Shown: positions 58,828 through 64,000 of the stretch, in pieces
Layout: each line of letters begins with the position of its first letter
Numbering within the stretch: position 1 is the stretch's first letter
Source of the DNA: Nemania diffusa
Taxonomy: Eukaryota; Ascomycota; Sordariomycetes; Xylariales; Xylariaceae
Assembly (NCBI GenBank): GCA_038501195.1
Contig: JBBPUQ010000003.1
Span: 2,186,501-2,250,500 of the forward strand
Direction of reading: 5' to 3'
DNA length: 64,000 nt
Translations under genes and position numbers: made by a program
The notes under the pieces: model-generated
Told to the model about the DNA's origin: nothing
Databases searched by the model: none
What the model saw: the letters and a program-made list of their open reading frames with translations, nothing else

Positions 58828-60247
58828 GGAAATAATAGTTCAGGCGCTACATTTACTCGCACCCTTTCATTGGTCATGGCGCGGCAAGAGGCGAGTCGGT
58901 CTACCTATATGCATAGTTTGATTTATCCGACTGCTTATTCAACGTGGACGTTTGATGACTACATTTCTATTCTGGGCAGTGACGGCTACGATTATAGTAC
59001 TTGGGGTTGTTTGCTAGCTGCCATGGGAGAAGGTATGGTGGGCAAGCCTAAGTGATTTCCCTGTTCTGCTAGATTTATTTGGTGTAGGTATTCCGGGAGC
59101 TTTTTGTTTCGTGCCGGCGTTGTGAATAGGCAGCCGACTAGGCCACAATATTTGAGTTATCAATGATTATTACGTGTAATTGTAACAACAACAAAAATTC
59201 TTCAAAATAAGTAAAATCTGGAAATGCCTATCTACATCACCTTCCTATCACAAGCAACTAGGATTGACCAAAGCGATAGTGTGTACATGCCACGCTCACC
59301 TTGATCGATTACTGAGCACTGTAGATAAATTAGTATCACCAGTGCAATTTCAAGAGCACATATCCTGTCTGTAGTTTCACTGATAGGAAAAGGCTTGATG
59401 TAGCAAAATTGTTTGGGATTCTCGCGAACTGCCACTGGCTGATTGTCTAGGATTTATTATGGTGTACAGCAGGGTGCGACATGCATCCGATTTATCTCTT
59501 TACCATCGTCCCTACACCCGGTATCTCCAATGACCCCCACTCCATCAACTGCGGAGCAAAACTTGCCTTGGCAACCTGCCCTGGCTTTCGGCTCGACTTA
59601 ATCGATCAATCCGCGGCGTCGTTGACGCTAGACAACCCCGTCGACAACTACGTTGCCGTCCTGAGCCATGTAGCAAGCTGGCGGCGGCAGCAAAACAAAC
59701 CGCTGTTAGGGAAATCAAATCAAATTATTCTCATCCCAGACCATGCAAATTTAAATGCAATTTGACATCAGGGGTGTATTGTCCTTTTCAGTCATTCATC
59801 TTCAAATAGTTGATGCCTTGCTCGCTCAGTCTCCCCTCCCAAAAGCGATGCTAGCAAACTTCCAAGCTTCATTCCCGCTGATTGTCACCGTTCGTCTCCC
59901 TAGTTGTACAGTAGGGCGGAAATCGTGCCTTCGATCATTTCCCTTCGCTAGCAGGATAAAGCGACTTCATCCTTGGTAGCTAGTTGGATCTACTAGAGCA
60001 GCTGAAAGCGTGAAAATGTCGTGAAAACATAATTTGGCAAGTGGAAATCATCAACGAAGTGACTCTGAATAGCAACAAGTTGCGGGAAGACTCTATCCGA
60101 TTCAAGGTATCATAATCATCGAAAGAAACCTGGAACTTTTAAAGACACTTTTGAAGTCCCCGTAAATGCAACGTAAAACCATTCAAGTCTATGCATGAAA
60201 TACTGCCACGAATGCAGGATATTTTTATGGCTGAGCATATAGCACAC
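58828..60247. other. Intergenic region between convergent POL1 and eIF4G
   Basis: An ATG frame at 59481-59765 (94 codons) and others show no recognisable protein. Nothing supported beyond the 3' ends of the two genes. Confidence 0.55.
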
Positions 60248-63200
60248 TCAATTGCCCCTTTTCTCAGATGCCGCCGAGCTTTCAGGCGTGGCTTTGGCCA
60301 GAGCAGGTGATGCTGCAGTGGATGGAGGTGAGCCCGGATGATCTGAGTCCATATTGGCTAGTAGACTATACAAGGCACGTTAGTACATACAAATTAAAGA
60401 TGTTAATTTGATGCTTACCCAAACGAGTTGGTGCTAGTAGGCGTTTCTCTGACCGGGGGAGTACCGGTCCTAGATGAAGCACCAGAATCATCTGCCCCGC
60501 GGCTCAAAGAGCCACCAGGGCCAAGACGTCTACCGCTATTGCTGCGCGAATTAAGCATTGACATGGGGCCGAGTGTTAGATTGGTGCTTGACGGGCGGCT
60601 GGCACCACCTTTGAGACGTCGAAGATCATCAATACCAACCTGATTCGGTGTCGGCTGAGGGAAACCTCCCGGAGCGTGCCGCACATCGCCACGACCAAGC
60701 TGTGAGCGCCCTCCGCCACCTCTCTGGTTGCTCCGAGCGGCCTCTGCAGCCTTCTGAGCCGCCAGAGCTTCTGCCTCGGCTCGAACCTCGTCGAGCGTCT
60801 TAGGGCCCTTGTTAGCTTCTTTAGAAACCCAATTCGCTTTCCGCAAGTCGACAACATCCATGAGCATAAACTGCAAACGGCTAGGCAGCCCAGGAAGCTC
60901 TACCATGGATAGTATCCGCTGGAAGTAAGCATCCATCATGGGCTTTCCCTTCTCAGCAGTGTCGAGGTTGCCACCGATAGTCCTGAGTAGCTTACAAAGG
61001 GACTCGACCTCGGCCTCATCAGGAATTCCCGAATAGTCCACTAACTTCCTAACACACTCGTGCATGATACGTTCTGTCAACATGCCCAATTTGTATAGCT
61101 CGCCAATAAATTGTACCAGGCCAAGGCCTCTTCTCTTCGCAGCGGCGACCAGATAGTACTCATCGGAGAGCAACGCCGCTTCACCTTTCTTACCCTCACC
61201 TTCTTTCGGCTCGGGGAGTTGCAGCTTCCAACCTCGCTCAAATTCTTCCTGGCATCTGTTGAGAAGATACTTTCTGAATAAAGCACCTCCACTGACGACA
61301 TTGCCCGCTCTATCCTTGATGTTCTCATCTCGGATATCTGTGCTCATCGTCTCTAGCATCTTCTTGCAGAATTTGGCGTACATCGATGCCCAATGGGCCT
61401 CATCGGTGGCCTTCTCGAAGGTCAGTTGGATCACTTGTCGAAGTGTCCTACCATCGCTCTCTTCCTTGGACTGTGCAGCAATTTCAAGGATTTGATCTGA
61501 TATGCGATCAAAGTTTTCTGGTGTCATCTTGTTTAGGGCAGCCTTGACCTTTCGCTGCACCATGGCTGGGTCCATTAGGCCACTCTGGGTAGAAAGATTG
61601 CTTGGCCCAGCACCTTTAGCGACACTCGGAGGCTTCCAACCAGTTGTACTTGTCTGAAGAGCCTCAATCTTCAAGCCTTGGGTCAGAGGCATAGTCTTAG
61701 CTGCCTGAGCTTCGGATTTGGAATTGAGGGTGTTTGGTTTACTGGCGTTTCGCCGACTACTACCTTGTCGAGGCGAGTGAGGGATACTACCCATGTTGGA
61801 GGACGGTGTCCGGCTCATTTGGCTACCACCAGCAAACGCGCCCCCTGGCCTTTGGAAGCTGGCCATTGGGTTGATTCCAGGGCGACCACTCATTGCCTTG
61901 TTGCTCATCTCGAATCGCTGAGCGGACGTTGTGCCGGCTGGAAGTTGTTGTACACCACCGGCACCAAAACTACCCATAGGGAAACTGGAGGTGCTACCCC
62001 TAGTACTCTGCCTCCCAGAACCACCGCCTGACCGGTTTGAGGCAGATCGCCCACCATCGCCATCCCCAATAAGGCTCTTGACTTGCTGATGGAAATCTAA
62101 TGATGGCTGCTCCGTGAAGACTGTCTTGAACTGGAGTAAGAAAGCAGAGTCGTATTTAAATGAAGTACCCTTCTTAGTGACAGCAGCATTCAAAGCCGGA
62201 TTCGGAGAACTGATACCCGGTGGATAGATGTCGGTCTTGATTACGTCCAAGAGTCGCGCCGTCTTCAATGAATGCAGAGCCGCGCTGGGTTGCGGAGGCT
62301 CAACAGCTTTAGTGTTAAGTGGAGCAAGGTTCAGGGCTTGCGGTTTGGGAGCACGGCCGCTAGGAGTAGGCCTTGCGCCGGCGTTAGATTGTTTGTCGTT
62401 CAGGCTGAGACTAGCAATTTTTGTAGCTGCCTCACTAGCTGGAGAGGATTCGGCTTTAGAAGTCGCGTTTGCAGAACCAGATGTCTTCTTCAACAGTTCA
62501 GCCGTACTCTCAGTGGCACCAGCCTGGGCAGCAGCTCGTTTGCGCTCCTTCTCTTCCTCCAGTCGCTCCATTTCCCTCTCTTGCTCACGCAGCTTTCGGT
62601 CATTTTCAGCAGCGTTAGCAGCCCGTGCCTCTTCTTCGGCCTTCTTCTTCGCCGCCTTCTCAGCCGCTCTCTTGATTTCCATCTCCTTATCTGCTTCCTC
62701 ACGTCGGCGATCCGCCTCCTCCATCTCGAGGATTATGCGCTCCATTTCCTCTTCCGCCGTCTCAACCGGAGCCTGTGATGACACTGGTTCGCTAGCCGCA
62801 GTTTCTTTAGCTTCTTCTACTGCTGGCTTCTTTTCAGCATTGGCTTCCTTTACGTTTTCAACAACTGTAGCCTGGTCTTGGACCGGTGCGTCCAGCACGG
62901 GCTGCGCTTCAGTCGAAGCCTTCTCAGGAGAAGCCTTCGTCGCATCGTCCTCCTTAGCCTTATCATTAGTCGCAGTTTGCTTGATTTTTTCCATGAATTC
63001 ATTGCGTTTCTCTTCAGCAGTCTTCGGGTTCGAGTTACTATCCGTCCGACCGTGGGCTAAAACAAAAGACTTCGGCGTCGAAGCCTTGGGTGGTGGAGTC
63101 GGAGTAGATGATACGACCGGGGGAGTTCTAGATTGCTGGCTAGTCGAAGCTGGTGATGCTGGAGGGGGAGGTTTTAGATTCTTGAGATCAATCGCCTCAC

Positions 63201-64000
63201 CGGCCTCGTTCTTGATCGTGATAGCGGCACTTCTCTTCGTAGGACGAGTAAAAGGGGACTGGACTACGACAGGCTTTAACTGAGCTACCTGTTGTTGTGG
63301 TGTGCCTTGCGCGATTGGTGTTTGGCTCTGGCCAGTACTTGAAGTGGGGCGTTGATCTGATATCTGAGAAGAATTGCTCCGTGACATTGGCTGAGGACCG
63401 GAAGGGTTGTACGGGGCTTGAACAAAAGCTGGCTGTTGGTAGGTAGTTAATGGTGAGCCCTGATTCATCGCGTTTGGATACGCAGGATAACCATGCGGCA
63501 TTGGAGGCATAGAATTCCTAGGATCAAATGGAGAGTTATAGTAGCCCTGCTTGACACTGATTAGCAGCCGGTCAAAATTTCCACTTTCGGGTGATAAGTC
63601 TAGGTGCCCCATTTCTTGGGTTGTGGGGGGCTTAATAGGAAATATGTGAGGTTCGGGAACTATCGGCGAATTAGAAGTCGATGAGCTGTTGATTTCGTCG
63701 ACTAGGAATTGGCCATGTCGTAGCTCATCAAGCATACTAATCCGGGGGTCAAGCCGCCTACTGAAGCGTCTTGATCTAAAATCATAATCATGTCCAAAGG
63801 CCTCCGGTCGTCGATAAGGCTCTGAGTACTTCTCGCTATCACGACGGAGTCCTTTTTTCTTATGTTTGGGTTGTGTGCGCTCATAAGGCTGCTGAATAGA
63901 AGAAGGGAATGTTTGATGTGGTACCTGATTGGGCTGATGATTATAGTAGTATTGCGGCATCTGCGAGGGAGGCATGGGCGGAGGCACCGGCTGTGGCATG
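60248..64000 (-). CDS. TIF4631: Translation initiation factor eIF4G (5' end beyond the window)
   Basis: A long exon (60419 to the right edge) and a last exon (60248-60365) are joined by a 53-bp intron with a TACTAAC branch. The visible part is about 1,230 residues. It starts in a Pro/Gln/Met-rich region (MPQPVPPPMPPSQMPQYYY), so the true start probably lies outside, although an ATG occurs at 63999. Features in order: KRSAAITIKNEAGEAIDLKN; a long Glu/Arg coiled-coil stretch (EEMERIILEMEEADRRREE) at about 62760-62540; the eIF4E-binding motif YDSAFLLQF near 62150; the MIF4G HEAT domain at about 61570-60830 (RKVKAALNKMTPENFDRIS, GLVQFIGELYKLGML) that binds eIF4A; and a Ser/Arg/Gly-rich tail. It scaffolds cap-dependent initiation. 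The last exon ends in SPPSTAASPALAKATP, as in relatives. Confidence 0.94.

Noticed and set aside
62228..63283. 351-codon plus-strand frame over eIF4G
   Set aside because: Serine/alanine/phenylalanine-rich mirror of the Glu/Lys-rich coiled-coil coding region on the minus strand.

Overview
The window looks like nuclear DNA of a filamentous ascomycete (Pezizomycotina, most likely a Sordariomycete). Protein-coding genes are split by short GT-AG introns, mostly 48-125 bp, with CTAAC/CTGAC-type branch points. The gene set is typically fungal: velvet protein VelC, a Pth11-like rhodopsin-domain protein, an NRPS-like reductase, DUF1770 and a Gpr1/FUN34/YaaH transporter. Intergenic DNA is full of GTAG/CTAC (TAGGTAGGTACC-like) tracts. 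I cannot name the species. I found no convincing tRNA, rRNA or CRISPR.

The left half (about 1-32.4 kb) is gene-poor. It holds a possible 3' gene end (253-577), a 1,031-bp terminal-inverted-repeat transposon without a transposase (2252-3282), a possible coding relic (5470-5652), a Gpr1/FUN34/YaaH-type transporter (6035-6841), a 192-bp solo LTR with a perfect 5-bp target duplication (10392-10583), a Pth11-like membrane protein (13132-14505), a complete A-T-R NRPS-like reductase (17142-20399) and a small hydrophilic protein (21127-21585). An 11-kb gene desert follows, with AT-rich stretches, a minisatellite, a poly-G run and tetranucleotide tracts.

The right half (about 32.8-64 kb) is a dense housekeeping block: velC; pyruvate dehydrogenase E1 alpha; prephenate dehydratase; translation release factor eRF1; a DDT/WHIM-type chromatin protein; a DUF1770 protein; an unrecognised 548-residue protein; a mitochondrial PPR protein; DNA polymerase alpha catalytic subunit; and the 3' part of eIF4G, which runs off the right edge. 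Exon structures were assembled by hand from splice sites. In each complete multi-exon model the exon lengths sum to a whole number of codons.

The genes do not form one pathway. The right half covers central metabolism, translation, replication and chromatin. The left half has the accessory character expected of a secondary-metabolism or environment-sensing region. The best candidate for undescribed biology is the stand-alone A-T-R enzyme, which probably reduces a carboxylic acid to an aldehyde or alcohol; no complete biosynthetic cluster is visible around it.
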